Origin: Parasponia andersonii
Lineage: Eukaryota > Streptophyta > Magnoliopsida > Rosales > Cannabaceae
Direction: 5' to 3'
Length of the DNA: 64,000 nt
Assembly (NCBI GenBank): GCA_002914805.1
Contig: JXTB01000160.1
Span: 32,854-96,853, forward strand
Under the pieces are notes generated by a model. It did not search any database and was not told where the DNA came from. It was given only the letters and a program-made list of their open reading frames with translations. Below, in pieces: positions 1-12,885 of this stretch; the stretch's first letter is position 1, and the number at the start of each line of letters is the position of its first letter. The translations under genes and the position numbers were made by a program.

Positions 1-155
1 ATCCAATAGCTATAATGAAGTACATGAAAAAACGTGCATCATTAATGCTCTTTCTCTCTCTTATCTTTTACAATAAAAAAATGTGCATGCTAAATTTTCA
101 TTGGCTAAATTGATACCTATGCATAGGTTAAAAAAAAAAAAAATCTACTGGTGCC
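1..155. mobile_element. MITE copy A, cut by the window edge
   Basis: The stretch from base 1 is the reverse complement of sequence at 22682-22850, with few differences. Shared parts include half of a hairpin (ATCCAATAGC at 1-10), the run CGTGCATCATTAATG and the palindrome TACCTATGCATAGGT. It ends in CTGGTGCC followed by a TA repeat, as the other copy does. Two copies in opposite orientation with the same end next to TA repeats indicate a small non-coding DNA element. The other end lies outside the window. Confidence 0.6.
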
Positions 156-1976
156 TATATATATATATAATATATAGATATACTATCAATGATCTTGTTG
201 GAAGCACAAACCAAAAACTTTTCCTTTCAAAGAATTGCTTCGAGGCACCATTAGTCCATCATGCATAGCTGGTAGCTTACATTCTAATAGAGATTCTGCT
301 GTATAATGGATAGCCGCACAAGTTCACAACATACTAATAGAGAATGAGTTTAACCTATAAATTCCACCACTAGTCTCTTTCTATAGTACATGTAGTGGTG
401 CCTCCTTAAAGTACTCTTTTTTTTTTCTTTTTTTTTTTTTGGATTCTATAAAATTGTGAGAGATTTTTACAAATAATTACCCTTTAAAAATGGCGAATTC
501 TATTAAAAGAGGGGTCATGCATTATTCATACTCTTCTTTCATTCTTCAAATATGAAAACTTGAAAGAAATTAAACATCCAAATGCATTTGTTCGTAATGT
601 TTATTATTGATGTCTCTAACGACATAATGAGCATAGAAGTTGGCGGCTATATATGGTTTTTATTAATTTTCAGCCAACTGGAATATAAATCAAGTGGAAA
701 TTGAGCAGTTGGAGAATTAATTAATCTGCATCTAAAAGCAAGTCTTACTAGAATTAGTTAAAAAGCAATCTAGAGGGCAACTCTAGTGATAGCACCAGCA
801 ACAGAAGTCTACTACTGTACCCCTCAGATAAAAATTTATAGTGTGGGGTCTTTTGTTTTTGTTTTTTTTTTTTTTTGGCTAAATACCACGGGTGTCCATT
901 AGCATTTTTTGTAAAAATTAGACAAGAAGAATACTATTATTTGTTTCCATTGTGGGAAAAGAGAATTCTCCTTAATTATAACATTCCATGGACATGTTGT
1001 TACATTTGAGTATATTTTTGGGTGTAGGTTTGACATCCTTAATATAAATAAATAAAGAGGACAAATATACAATTATAATGATATCTGAGTTGGAGGTTGT
1101 TAATGACATCTGCCATTAATTATTGTATTCATCTTCTTTCCTGATAATTGAGCTAATCTATACATAGGTTTTACTTAAAGTTGGGAACTATTAAATATGT
1201 CGTTATGCGAAGCTGGTAGTGCGCAAAAATAATGACAAAAAGATATTCCTTGCATTCTAAAACAACTCAATAATATTAAACTACTACACATTCACAAGAA
1301 AATTTGCCTAAATTACTCCAAAAAAAAGTCAATACATATCAGTTTATTGGTTCTTGGGAATCTGTTCCAGACTGCCATCAAACAAATTAATATTAGAATA
1401 TTATTATGCTGTTGTTCAAGTATACAATTATTTGTTTAGTTATGCCGTAGCTAGTCAAACAGAGGAAAAAAAACAAACAACACTACACCAAACAAGTGAC
1501 CAGGTTTTCATTATTGTAGGTCAGTAGCTATATGTGATAATTTCTGGTACCTCATGAAGATAATTTCAACTTCACCAAACTCTTCCTTCATATTCCTTTG
1601 AGAAAAAGAAATAAGATTAGGTAACAACAAGTTTGCACAATATTTACGTATTCGCCTCTCAGAAAAAGAAAAATTTAGTAAGAAATTACGTATTCACCCC
1701 TCAAAAATTGGAAGAAAAAAACTCAAGTAGTTTTAAAATTCAAGCCGATATTCCTTAAACGAATTCAAGATCCTCAACAAGAAGTAACAAAGTAAGTTTT
1801 CCCCGAAAGAGTTCAGATTGAAACCTCCATCTACAATTCATATATCTATATATCAACAAAATTTTTTAGATTTGTACTAATAAATGTATCTTTCCATGAA
1901 GAAACAAATTAAGTAGAAGCACATAACAATGTACACATTTTATGCTACACATGATTAGTTGTTATGCATAATCTAA
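156..1976. other. Non-coding AT-rich spacer
   Basis: Nothing recognisable as a gene. It has a short TA-rich tract just after 156, several T-runs (around 418-440 and 856-876), and no open frame with a domain. It lies on the 3' side of RING gene 1, so its right end may include that gene's 3' UTR. Confidence 0.5.
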
Positions 1977-2651
1977 TTAAGGCATTGTAAGTCGGCACAA
2001 GGGGCAAATACTACTTTTCTTAAGCCAATTTAATATGCACTCTTCATGATAGAAATGCAAGCAAGGCAATCTAACAGCTTCACACCCTCCCAACATCTCT
2101 TCCAAACATATCACACAATTATTCTCCCCAAAGCCTTCAAATCTCACCTTCTCTAAGGCCGCTGCAACTGCGTTAGAAACTTCCAGCTCATCGGCCTCTC
2201 CCTCCACCTCCTCCTCCTCGGGTGGCTCTCGTTCTATGACGAGGGCCACCACAAGAGGAATAGTCTTGCAGCCTAGGTTTTCGGGCTGAGAGGCGATCTC
2301 GCGTGCGCTAGTCGAAATCTTTTGGATCATGAGTGGCTGAACATGCAAGGGAACCAACATGTGGGAGAGCATATTGGATATTATGGACCATGAAATGCTG
2401 CTCTCCAAAAAATGGTGTCGTTGACTTGTGAACCGGAAGTACCTTGAGGAGTATGATGTCGTATGCTGTGATGAGTTGTGCCGTACGACATCATTAGTAT
2501 AGGTTACGAAGACATCGATCAAGAACTCCGGCAGTGTTGACCAAATATTGTCGTCGTTTGAAGTTGTTAATGTGGAGTTGATTTCTGGTTGCCATACCTC
2601 GCAGATGTACGGAATTACAGGTGTGGTAACGCTTGACATATTTTTGAGCAA
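1977..2651 (-). CDS. RING-H2 finger protein, probable E3 ubiquitin ligase (family member 1)
   Basis: A single uninterrupted frame of 224 residues. The C-terminus is a complete RING-H2 domain at residues 179-219, with ligands in C-x2-C-x14-C-x-H-x2-H-x2-C-x10-C-x2-C order (CVIC, CLHFYHEEC, CPLC) and the Trp of ILNWL. Such domains bind two zinc ions and recruit an E2 enzyme, so ubiquitin ligase activity is likely. A Glu-rich stretch (EPPEEEEVEGE) precedes the RING. There is no obvious signal peptide or membrane helix, so a soluble protein is inferred. The N-terminal part weakly resembles the other RING proteins here (FLIDVFVTYT against FLIHVLAKFT in the 32-kb gene). The start is the first ATG of the open frame; another ATG lies four codons downstream. 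No intron is needed. Substrate unknown. Confidence 0.85.
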   Translation of the reverse strand: MLKNMSSVTTPVIPYICEVWQPEINSTLTTSNDDNIWSTLPEFLIDVFVTYTNDVVRHNSSQHTTSYSSRYFRFTSQRHHFLESSISWSIISNMLSHMLVPLHVQPLMIQKISTSAREIASQPENLGCKTIPLVVALVIEREPPEEEEVEGEADELEVSNAVAAALEKVRFEGFGENNCVICLEEMLGGCEAVRLPCLHFYHEECILNWLKKSSICPLCRLTMP

Positions 2652-2741
2652 GAAGAGAAATATTAAAGGAAAGAGAGAGAACAGAATTTAGTTGACTGGA
2701 GAAGACGCTTATATGATATATAGATGTAGAGATTGTTGATG

Positions 2742-2753
2742 CTATATATATAA
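2742..2753 (-). promoter_or_regulatory. Possible TATA box of RING gene 1
   Basis: A TATATATA-type run sits about 90 bp upstream of the ATG at 2651, a plausible TATA-box distance allowing for a short 5' UTR. The region is AT-rich, so this is positional inference only. Confidence 0.3.
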
Positions 2754-2764
2754 TGTATGCAGAT

Positions 2765-3879
2765 ATTGCTTTGATTCAAATTATTGAAAAGACATTTATT
2801 AGGCTTGGAATCTATAGGAGTTGCTTGAAGTTTAAGAATTAGCTAGGAGTTGTTACTATCCTTGTCACGTTCTGAGTTGCCTTAAATTTTTTTTTTTTCG
2901 AGTATAAATTTTCCACTATATTTTTACTTGAAGGGAAACACGGAATTCTTTATTTCTTATTTTCGTTTTTTCATAATCATCCTAATTTTCGTTTATATAA
3001 ATATATCTATATATACCCAATTAATTTTATTCATATATATATATATATATATATATTGAATTAGGAAAGGCAGGCTAATTAACCTTTGGTGGCTCTATTG
3101 CCGATTTTTTTTCTCCTCCCCGCAATAGACCTGTCTCTAAAAATTTTAAGGTCAAACGTTTTCTTAACATACATATTCTAAATGTTATTTATTTCAAATT
3201 TAGCTATTAGTATAAAATCAAATGACATTCTTTTCCATCAACTAGTTTTCTGGATCTGTCACCTTTTTTATTCCTCTTCTTCTTTAACTTCTTGCTATCT
3301 TGATAAAATTCAACCCTTATGATAGAGTAGATAGACCAATTTTTAGGAATTCCAAATATTAATCAATCTTCAATTTTTTGTTTTTTTTTTTTCTTATTTT
3401 TCAAAAAAAAAATTTGAGTTCTTGAGTTAGTTTTTAGGAAAATGTAGACTTAATTTATCAAAATCACTCACATTTAGAAAGTTAAATTATTTTCTTTTTT
3501 TATTTTTATTTTTATCCTCTTTTATTTTATTTTTTCTTTTTTTTTTTACGACATTTGCCTGAAAAAGCCCAAATGCCCCAATCCAGTCGAGCTAATGAAG
3601 ATTTTGACCGAATCATGAATTTTAGCTGAAAAATGGTGATTTTAAACTTGAAAGTATTTCTAAATTTTTAGAGAAAGAAGTTTTTGGAAATACAAAATTT
3701 TCTTAAAACCGAAGGATCGGACTAAATATCACTTTGAAAAGGTTGTGGAACAACTCATTTAAGGTTGTAATATTAAAGAGTATCATGGGTTTATAACTCC
3801 AAATATGTTCATCCATTACTATAAAAACTTAATCTAACTCAAAAGAATTTGATCTTATTAATATCTTTTTATGAAAACT
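2765..3879. other. Non-coding spacer between RING gene 1 and the LTR element
   Basis: AT-rich sequence with a TA microsatellite near 3033-3056 and T-rich tracts around 3370-3550. No coding sequence or repeat family was recognised. It ends in TGGTT (3880-3884), the left target-site duplication of the LTR element. Confidence 0.5.
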
Positions 3880-3884
3880 TGGTT

Positions 3885-6413
3885 TGTCACAGCCGAAAAT
3901 ATAAAGTTATGACTTTTAGTAATTTTAAATGAAAATATAATAAATTATTAATTTTACAGAATATAAGAGAAATCAGATATTAGATAATTTGGTTTTGATC
4001 CTCAAATCATTATAAATTCTTTATTTATTAAAACACTTATTAGTTTTAATTTCATAAGAGAAATACTTATTAAAGTTTAAGAAAATTTCAACTATCTCTT
4101 TTAGAACTTGTTGAGAAGTCATAAAATTTAATAAATTGAGTTTAACTGAAATATTTAGTTCAATATCTAAAATGTGTTATATAAAATCACTTATTGTTTT
4201 AAATACTTAATTAAACAACAAAATCATTTTCATACATCCACTTACTAATCTTGGCTAAATAAATGAACAAGGAAAGAATGATAACAAAGTACGAATACCT
4301 ACCAGGGATTTAGAATAAAATTGTCTGTACAAACTATACAACTTATCTGACCACTAGAATTACTATCTTAATTACACAAATACCTGAAAGTGGGAGAAGT
4401 AAAGGGGCTGAGCATTGACATATTCAGTAGAAATTCAATTATGTTTTTGAATAGATACAATTTTACAAAGCCTGCATGGTTAATATCTTTTCCGAAATCC
4501 ATTTATAAAACAATTGATACCCAGAAAAATTACGTATTCAAAAGCAAAATTAAATCTACATAATTGTACATATAATAAATCAATCATATATACGAGTGTG
4601 CTCTCATCCTCCCATCACGGCCCTGTAATACCTTTGTAGCAGAGGTACCCAATATCTTGACACTACCGGTAGGTGCATCAGCCAAAAACCTACACAGGGG
4701 TCTAAGTCTTTCACCTAGCACTGCAGTAATTCGTTAGTGATCTAAACTATTATAATGCAATAATAGAATTCAAGTGTGTGATCCTATGGTATGTACAAAA
4801 TGTAACAATTCACAATAACTATACATCCATGAATCAAATCATGTTTTAAAATCCATCTTGGCATTGTTCTAGGATTTACTATAACATAGGATGCATATCG
4901 TTAGTTTACCGTATAATCACAATATAAAAATATGTAAAATAATCTACGCAGTCCGATCCCAGTATAATCCAATAATTTTCAATAATTTGTCAAACTATCG
5001 TGAAATCACGATTTTTCATAAATAAGTTTTAATGTAATTATAAATCAAAACAGATATAAAATCAAGTAATTGAACCCCTACCTTAATAAGGTAATAATAC
5101 CAAACCAACGATACTCGAAGAAACTCCTGTTGATTACTTGGGTATTCAAATATTAAATTCTGGATCTTAATAAGTCCATTTTAAAAAGTGACTTTTCCAC
5201 CGGAGCCTAAAAGGAGAAACAGAGATCACCACTGAATTCAAAGTACTCAAAAATATGAGGTTAGATATATACCTTACCAAAAACGAATTCCGGTGCAAGA
5301 TCGGTCTGTGGCATGCAAAACGGTACAATTTTTGTACTACAAAATTCTATTTTTTGTGCCACTATGAAATATAGTTATATTTTATATCAAAATTCATGTC
5401 TCGACCTCACTGAGTCCAAATTCAAAGTCAGAACTATATTTTGAGGTCCCGAGCATAAGTTACGCTAAAAAATCCGAGAATTACATAAATACCACCTTTG
5501 AAAGAAATTTTGACAAATATCATTTTTGTTGATTATTTGTTAAAATATCACTCTTCTAGAATATTTAGAAATTATTATTATTACAGAATTATTTTAGAAA
5601 ATATTACTTTTAAAAATAGTTTGAAAAAGTATGAACTTTACTGATTAATTGTTAGAATGTCATTTTTGTAACAATATTTCAGAAAGGAACAATTTTCTAA
5701 TATCAGCCCAAGGCCCAAATCTGAATAGTAACAGATTCTAGTCCAACACTACTTAATTTTACAAAAATATCACTTTTTGTTATAAATTAGAAAAATACTA
5801 TATTTTTATATTTAAAAATTATCGCACAATCGGATATCGTTTTTACTTCTACCAACCGTAATTATTCATGATTTTCAACCTTTTTTCACCTCATATATTT
5901 TTCTTGGGTAAAATAATTACCTAACCAAAAACATACTGGAGATGAATTTCGACGTGTAACTACTTTGATGAGTTCGGCAACGACGAGACGAATCCAACGG
6001 TACAAAAAGTGAGTCAAATGGAGGTCCGATGAAGCTCTGGTAGCCGAAAAACCTCGCAGTGGCTAGAAATTTCAAAGAAACAGATCTCCATTTTTCGGCG
6101 ACAAAATCCGGCGGGACCTAGCAACATGGCTTCGTCAGAGGAAGATGGTTAGGGTGGGCCAGCGCATCGGCTGGTTGGAGGTGCGGTGGAGTGGCGGCGA
6201 GCTCTCGTGAAAATCTAGCGTTTTGGTACTTTCAAGGACTTCTTATATAAGAAGATGAAAATCTGAAGTCTTTTTAAGTAATTTTCTAACATTATAGCAC
6301 ATGAATATTAAATTCAGATATTTTGCTTATTTTATTGCAAAAATTTAAAATTAGAACAATGCCATTACTTTAGAAAAAGTCTCTTTTAGCCTTTACTTTA
6401 ACCGGATTTTAAA
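3885..6413 (-). repeat. 3' LTR of the LARD-like element
   Basis: The element is inverted, so this left copy is the 3' LTR. It matches 9369-11943 along its whole length, for example the shared block ATAAGAGAAATCAG near each left end. Its terminal ACA has become AAA at 6411-6413. Confidence 0.8.
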
Positions 6414-6428
6414 TCCTCCCCTCCTTAA
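6414..6428 (-). other. Polypurine tract
   Basis: On the minus strand this reads TTAAGGAGGGGAGGA, directly before the start of the 3' LTR, where plus-strand DNA priming occurs in LTR elements. Confidence 0.7.
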
Positions 6429-9350
6429 ATGAATTTTCTCCCAAAATTCAAATCTAATGCAAGGAGTATGAGAAAAATAATTAGAAGTAATGATTATGAA
6501 GATAGTGAACTATCAAAGATAGGGTATAGGAGGATCAAATCAAACACCAGTCATATAAAGAGCGTGAAACATCCTCCACTTGGTGTTAGAATACTATCAA
6601 CATGTCGATGCCACACAAGGCATATGCTAAAGAGGTACACAAAGTTGTATAAAATCATAAGGTGACCCATCAATAGATACATAGATATTGACACAAGGAA
6701 ACGAGATTATATCCTTAAGTTAATACACAAATATGAGTGGTAACGATAATCAAAACCGAGAATCAATAATACAAGACTCTTATAACCTGAGTACTGATTG
6801 TTAGACACCAAACTAGAGTAGCAGAACAAATATCGAACATAAACAATAGCGTCTCTCTAAACATACCAGATTAATATCACACTAGAACAATTCCATTTGT
6901 CTATATCTAGAACCTAGTCCTAAATAATCACTGAGTTCAATAACTCTAAAAGAATCCAACATGGAAATCAATACCCTTGTATTATACCACACAAGATAGA
7001 CAAGTTGAAAGGTTAGAAACCATAATAAGGATATAACGATATAAGTCATTTACAGTTTCTCGGGACAAGTGAGAAGCAATCGAGTATACCAAATATCTTT
7101 AGTCAAGGACAAGACTAGAATCACAACAGATTGGAAAACTCCAACAAAGGAGTTCATAGTACAATTAATAATACAAGCATATAAAATGCAAGTATCCATA
7201 TAATATATATAGCTCAAAGACTTTCCAAGTCTTTTTTTTACCCATAATAATATCATATGGTAATCGTTTATATTATATTTACATCCAAGGACTTTATAAG
7301 TTCTCCATTCAATACTGAATTATGATAATAACATCAATCACCTCCAAGAATTTCCAAGTTTTCATTATAAGGGAAAGTTATATAAAAATGACTAAATATT
7401 TAGAATGTAAGTAAAACCAGCAACAATGCTATAATGCCTCAAAAATAAGGTTTCAAAAGAATAGACCGTTTCCGCAGCAATGCTTGTCTCCCATCAAACC
7501 TCATTTCAATTTTAATTCGAAAACAGTTCAAAAATATTATTTTTTTAAAAAAATGTGCAATACAAAAATCAGGGGCATACAAGAATACTAAACTAGTTTG
7601 CAATAAGGTCTCACTTTGACTATTGGTAAATCAAATCTGAACTCCAAGTATTCTTTCTAAAAATATAATAGCAAAAGTTTAGCAACTCTCTATAGAGTCT
7701 CATGAATAGACTGATTTCAAATACCATTATTTATGCTACCACAATAATGTTTGAGTTCAACATAAATCAAGTAATGAGTCACAAACTTAACTCAATATTA
7801 ATAACTTCAATCAGAATTTTCACCCATAATAGACTTTGTCAATTCTCTTTTAATCATATTTAATATGATTTCTTAAAATCCCAAAACTTTCTCAAAAGTT
7901 TTCAAACATTTCTAATATATCCAAGAAATTCAAACACACATTCTTTTAACTGATATATCACATACATAAACACATTTCTACAATTATTTATTTATAAAAT
8001 ACTCTAGGTATGACTTACTTTAAACACATTTCTACAATTATTTATTTATAAAATACTCTAGGTATGACTTACTTTAGTAAGGTTGTTTCTGTATTTTATA
8101 TCTTTGAAGTCATCACACTCTAACAATTTTATTAAAAATGGTTTTGAAATACACTTTTAAGATAGAGACTTTATAAAATGTTGCGGAAAAATGATAGATT
8201 ATGTCATAGTTAAACTTTTTGATCTAAGTAAATAACAAAATATATATATATATATACCTTGAAAGCCATACCCAACTTGTCTAGCATGTTTCTAGAAAAT
8301 AACTTCTTTTATATAACCATCCAACTTTAAACATTTTTTAATCCCAGGGATTTTTTTTTTTTAAATAACGTAGTTCATATTCCTAAAAGAAATACCATAC
8401 ATTAATTTACATGACTCAAATTCTATTAGACACCAAGTTAGGCATATGAATTTGTAGTTTTTGTTCACTTAAAATGATAATTTTATGAATTTAAAAGTTC
8501 TAATAAAAGTGTCATACATTAGTTCGTATCACTTAAGTCTCTTCAATACTTAAGTATTCAAAAAAAATTTATTCTATTTAAAACCCAAATGAGAAATCAT
8601 CCCAAGTCTCTAACACTAGGAGTTCTCAACACTTAGGATGCCAAATTAAATTAATTATTCTATTTCTCAATTATTCAATTGAAACTTCCAAAGGGAGGTC
8701 AACCCAACTTGACTTAATAAATGAAACATCATTTATTACTTAACAATCTAGAGATCACCAACATCATGTACACATTATTGAAATCTATCATATGTTTAAG
8801 TAGAAGTTTAGTAAAATAATCATATTCAATTTGTCAACCTATAAATAATATGTCATGCCAACAGTACAATCGATTTAAACATCTCAACACAAGCATTACT
8901 GTTATTTACTCAAACTGAGTAAATAAAGGTAAACCAAAATTAATGGAACAATCAGATTTATACAAATAAAGTCAACTCAAGACAATCAAGATATAATACA
9001 CCGAATTGCTATCTTAGATCCTACGAGATTTATATAACTTATCACCATAATGGAAATATGAGTATAAGAATGAATGTCTATCTGAGCCAGAGATTTTTGA
9101 TAGAATCAGAATCCACTAGTCTTGTGTAAACCCTAACACCTCTGAGACTAGAATTTCTGGGATATAACCATCCCAAAGATATTAGACCTTCACTCTAGGA
9201 AGATGAATAAAAGATTCAAGATGAATTAGAGTAAAGGTAACATATTTAGCCCATTCTTAAATGATGTATGAGCTATTTGTCAAATACTTTCTAAAATCCG
9301 TTTTATACAACAAAATATCATAGACAAGATCTAGACAGATCTGAAGCCTG
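6429..9350 (-). other. Internal non-coding region of the LARD-like element
   Basis: About 2.9 kb with only short chance frames and no retroviral domain. It is matched almost base for base by 14221-17130 in the second copy, including non-coding phrases, so the absence of gag-pol is a shared and older property, not a local deletion. Confidence 0.65.
7968..8075. repeat. 54-bp perfect tandem duplication
   Basis: The unit at 7968-8021 is repeated exactly at 8022-8075 (starts AAACACATTTCTAC, ends ACTTACTTT). The paralogous copy near 15785-15838 has a single unit, so the duplication arose in this copy after the two separated. Confidence 0.85.
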
Positions 9351-9364
9351 AATCTCTGATGCCA
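9351..9364 (-). other. Primer-binding site of the LARD-like element
   Basis: On the minus strand TGGCATCAGAGATT follows the 5' LTR end after four bases. It differs at one position from the common initiator-Met tRNA site TGGTATCAGAG. The second copy has TAGTATCAGAGC at 17115-17126. Confidence 0.7.
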
Positions 9365-9368
9365 TTTC

Positions 9369-11943
9369 TGTCACGACCAAAATCCAAAACTATGACTTTT
9401 AGTAATTTTAAGTGAAAAAATAATAAAATATTAATTTTACAGAATATAAGAGAAATCAGGTATTAGATAATTTCGTTTTGATCTTCAAATCATTATAAAT
9501 TACTTATTCATTAAAACACTTATAAGTTTTGATTTCATAAGAGAAATACTCATCAAAGTTTAAGAAAATGTCAGTTATCTCTTTTAGAACTTGTTGAGAA
9601 GTCATAAACTTTGATAAATTGAGTTTAACTGAGATATTTAGTTCAATGTCTAAAATTTGTTACATAAAATTACTTATTATTTTAAATACTCAATTTAACA
9701 ACAAAATCATTCTCATACATCCACTTACTAATCTTGGCTAAATAACTGAACAAGGAAAGAAGGATAACAAAGTACGAATATCTACTAGGGATTTAGAGTA
9801 GAATTGTCTATACAAGCTATGTAACTCATCTGACCACAGGAATTACTATCTTAATTAGACATATACCTAAAAGTGGGAGAAGTAAAAGGGGTGAGCATTC
9901 ACATACTCAATAAAAATTCAATTACCTTTTTGAATGGATGCAATTTTACCAAACTTGCATAGGTAATATCTTTTCCGAAATCAAATCAAGTTTATAAAAT
10001 AATTGGTACCCATAATTACATATTCGAAAACAAAATCAAATCCACATAATTGTACATATCATAAATCAACCATGTATATGAGTGTGCTCTCATCCTCTCA
10101 TCACGACCTTGTAATACAATTGTAGCAGAGGTATCCAACATCCTGACACTACCTGTAGGTGCATCAGTCAAAAATCTATGCATGGGTCTAGGTCTTTCAC
10201 CTAGCACTGCAACAACTCACCAGTGATATAAACTACTATGATGCAATAATGGAACTCAAGTATATGATCTTATGGTATGTACAACATGTAACAATTTATA
10301 ATAACCATTTATCCATGAATCAAACCATGTTTTAAAATCTATCTTGGTATTATTCTGGGATTTACTGTAACATAAGATGTAAACCGCTGTTTTACCCCAT
10401 AATCATAATATAAAAATATGTAAAATAATCCACGTAGTCCAATCTCAATATAATCCAATAATTTTCAATAATTTTTCAAACTATTGCGAAATCATGATTT
10501 TTTATAAATAAGTTTTAATGCAATTATAAAATAAAATAGATATAAAATCAGGTAATTGAACCCTTACCTCAATATGGTAATAATACCAAGCTAACGACAC
10601 TCGAAGAAACTCCTGTTGGTCACATGAGTGTTTGAATGGTAGTTTTCGAATCTTAATAAGTCTACTTGAAAAAGTTATTTTTTCCACCAGAGCTTTAAAT
10701 GGGGAAACAGAGGTTGCCACTGAATTCGTAGTACCCAAAAATTCTAGGTTAGACATATAGCTCCTCCAAAACGGATCCCAACGCGGGACCGTTTTGTGGC
10801 ACACAAAATGGTACAATTTTTGTACCACGAAATTCTAATTTTCATGGCACTACGAAACATGGTTATATTTTATATCAAAATTTATATCTCGATTTCACTG
10901 AGTTCAAATTCGAAGTCAAAACTCATTTTCGAGATCTTGAGCAAAAGTTACGCTAGAAAAATCTGAGAATTACATAAATACCACCATTTAAAGAATTTAG
11001 AATAATATCATTTTTGTTGATTATTTTAAATTCTGAAATACTTAAAAAATATTATTATTACATAATTGTTTTAGAAAATATCACTTTCAAAAGTAGTTTG
11101 AAAAGGTATCAACTTCACTGATTAATTTTGAAAATGTCATTTTGTTAATAATATTTCGGAAAAGAAGAATTTTCTAATTTCAGCCTAAGGCCCAAATCTG
11201 ATTAGTAATATATTCTAATCCAACACTATTTAATTTTGCAAAAATATCATTTTTTTTCTAAATTAGAAAACTACCACATCTTTCTATTTAAAAATTACCA
11301 CACTATCGAATACCGTTTTTACTTCTACCAACTGTAATTATTCATGATTTTCAACCATTTTTTACCTCATATATTTATCTTGGGTAAAATAGTTACCTAA
11401 CAAAAAAATTACGAAAATATCACTTTTTACATAGTTGGTAAAAATAATAAAAGTGGTAAAAACTTACCAGAGATGAATTTTGATATGTAACTACTTGGAA
11501 GAAGTCGGTGACGACGAGATGAATCCAACGGTACTAGAGGTGAGTCAAATGGAGGTCTGGTGAAGCTCTAGTAGCCAAAAAATCTCGTTTTAGCCGGAAA
11601 TTTCAAAGAAGCCGATCTCCATTTTTCAGTGACGAAATCCGGTAGGACCTAGCAGCATGGCTTCGTCGGAGGGAGATGGTCATGGTGGGCTAGTGTGTCG
11701 GCTGGTTAGAGATGTGGTGGAGTAGTGGCGAGCTTTGACAGAAATTTGACATTTTGGTGCTCTCAAGGACTTCTCATGTAGGAAGATCAAAATCTGAAGC
11801 CCTTTTAAGCAATTTTCTAACACCATAGTACTTGAATATTAATTCAGACATTTTGCTTATTTTATTCTAGAAATTCAAAATTACAACAATTCCATTACTT
11901 TAGAAAAAATCTATTTTGCGCTTTACTTTAACCGGATTTTACA
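9369..11943 (-). repeat. 5' LTR of the LARD-like element
   Basis: Starts TGTCACGACC and ends ATTTTACA on the plus strand, so TG...CA. It is a full-length match to 3885-6413 with scattered substitutions and short indels. Confidence 0.8.
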
Positions 11944-12604
11944 GGGTTTTACCAAAATTTTTTTAAGAAGGTGTGTTAAGAAGGAAGAGTATGATTGATA
12001 TAAAAGATTTTAGTTATTTATTTTTTGCTCGAAAATAGTGTAATTTATTTAATATTATTTATGGCCATTTATTTCATTTTATATATGATTTTTTTGTCAT
12101 AAATTAACTATTAATTGAGGGATGTTAAGAGAAAAAAAAAAAGAAAAAGAAATAGAGCCTCTGTAAACTTTTTTTTTTTTTTTTTTAAAGTTGGGCTAAA
12201 CTAATGACCTCTACTTATTACAAATTAAAAGAAAATACTTACTACTACGCAATCCCCACCCTACCTGGGTAGGGATAATAGGCTTTCACGTCTACCCTTG
12301 GTGTAACTCGAACGTAAGACCAAGATCCTTAGTAGTAGGTACTGTTACAACTTGAGTCAACCCACTTCGTCAGAACCTCCGTAAACTTAAATGAGCATAT
12401 TTCAATGAGAAATAATCAGCACTAATGCCTAATATAATTTTACGATTTATAATTGGAGTATACCCTATTAGATCGAGTCTATTAATTAAATTTACAACAC
12501 AAACGTGTAAGTGCCATTAATAATCCTCGTCTCTTTTTGGCATTCTCTCTTTTATATCTAGTTACCTTTTTAATAGAAATATTGTTTTACTTCCTGTTCA
12601 AGAA
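11944..12604. repeat. Duplicated flank, copy 1, with SINE
   Basis: Apart from the SINE, this matches 26393-26842 closely, for example GGAAGAGTATGATTGATATA and AAATGAGCATATTTCAA. It lies outside the LTR and TSD, so it shows that element plus flank were duplicated together. Confidence 0.75.
12169..12371 (-). mobile_element. tRNA-derived SINE, copy 1
   Basis: 203 bp on the minus strand. It has a tRNA-like A box (TGACTCAAGTTGTAACAG), a B box (ACGTTCGAGTTACA) and a long poly(A) tail, seen as poly(T) at 12169 on the plus strand. Target duplications flank it: AGAGCCTCTGTAAAC (12154-12168) and AGAACCTCCGTAAAC (12372-12386). The paralogous flank near 26606 holds the uninterrupted site. A second copy of the family is at 33511-33711. 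SINEs are transcribed by RNA polymerase III and moved by LINE enzymes. Confidence 0.85.
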
Positions 12605-12885
12605 ATTTCTAACAGATCATAATAACACATATCAATTTTTCTTTTTTAATTTCATTTGAATCAGTAATTAAAATCTAATTCAAAGATCAAATTATAGAGA
12701 CACGATAATACTAAGCAATCGACTAAATCCAAACCATTGAATTCTCACTAACAAATGAGAATAAAAAAATAGTACACAAAATACCATTAATGTGGTAAAA
12801 CCATGAAACAGAATACCCTTTAAAAAAACATTGGAAATATTAGTCAGCAAAGCAATTACGATTGCACCTGAGTGTGGTTCTTTAC

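Larger units (their letters stand above)
3885..11943 (-). mobile_element. Non-coding LTR retrotransposon (LARD-like), minus orientation
   Basis: Two direct repeats of about 2.5 kb (3885-6413 and 9369-11943) enclose 2955 bp without coding capacity. On the minus strand each LTR reads TGTAAAATCC... to ...GGTCGTGACA (copy-specific changes), and a primer-binding site (TGGCATCAGAG) follows the 5' LTR at 9354-9364. A polypurine tract (TTAAGGAGGGGAGGA) precedes the 3' LTR. The element is flanked by TGGTT (3880-3884) and GGGTT (11944-11948). No gag, protease, integrase or RT motif is visible in any frame, so it would have depended on enzymes of another element. By eye the LTRs differ at roughly one base in ten, so the insertion is old. 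A Gypsy source is inferred from the PPT/LTR-start style only. Confidence 0.8.
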
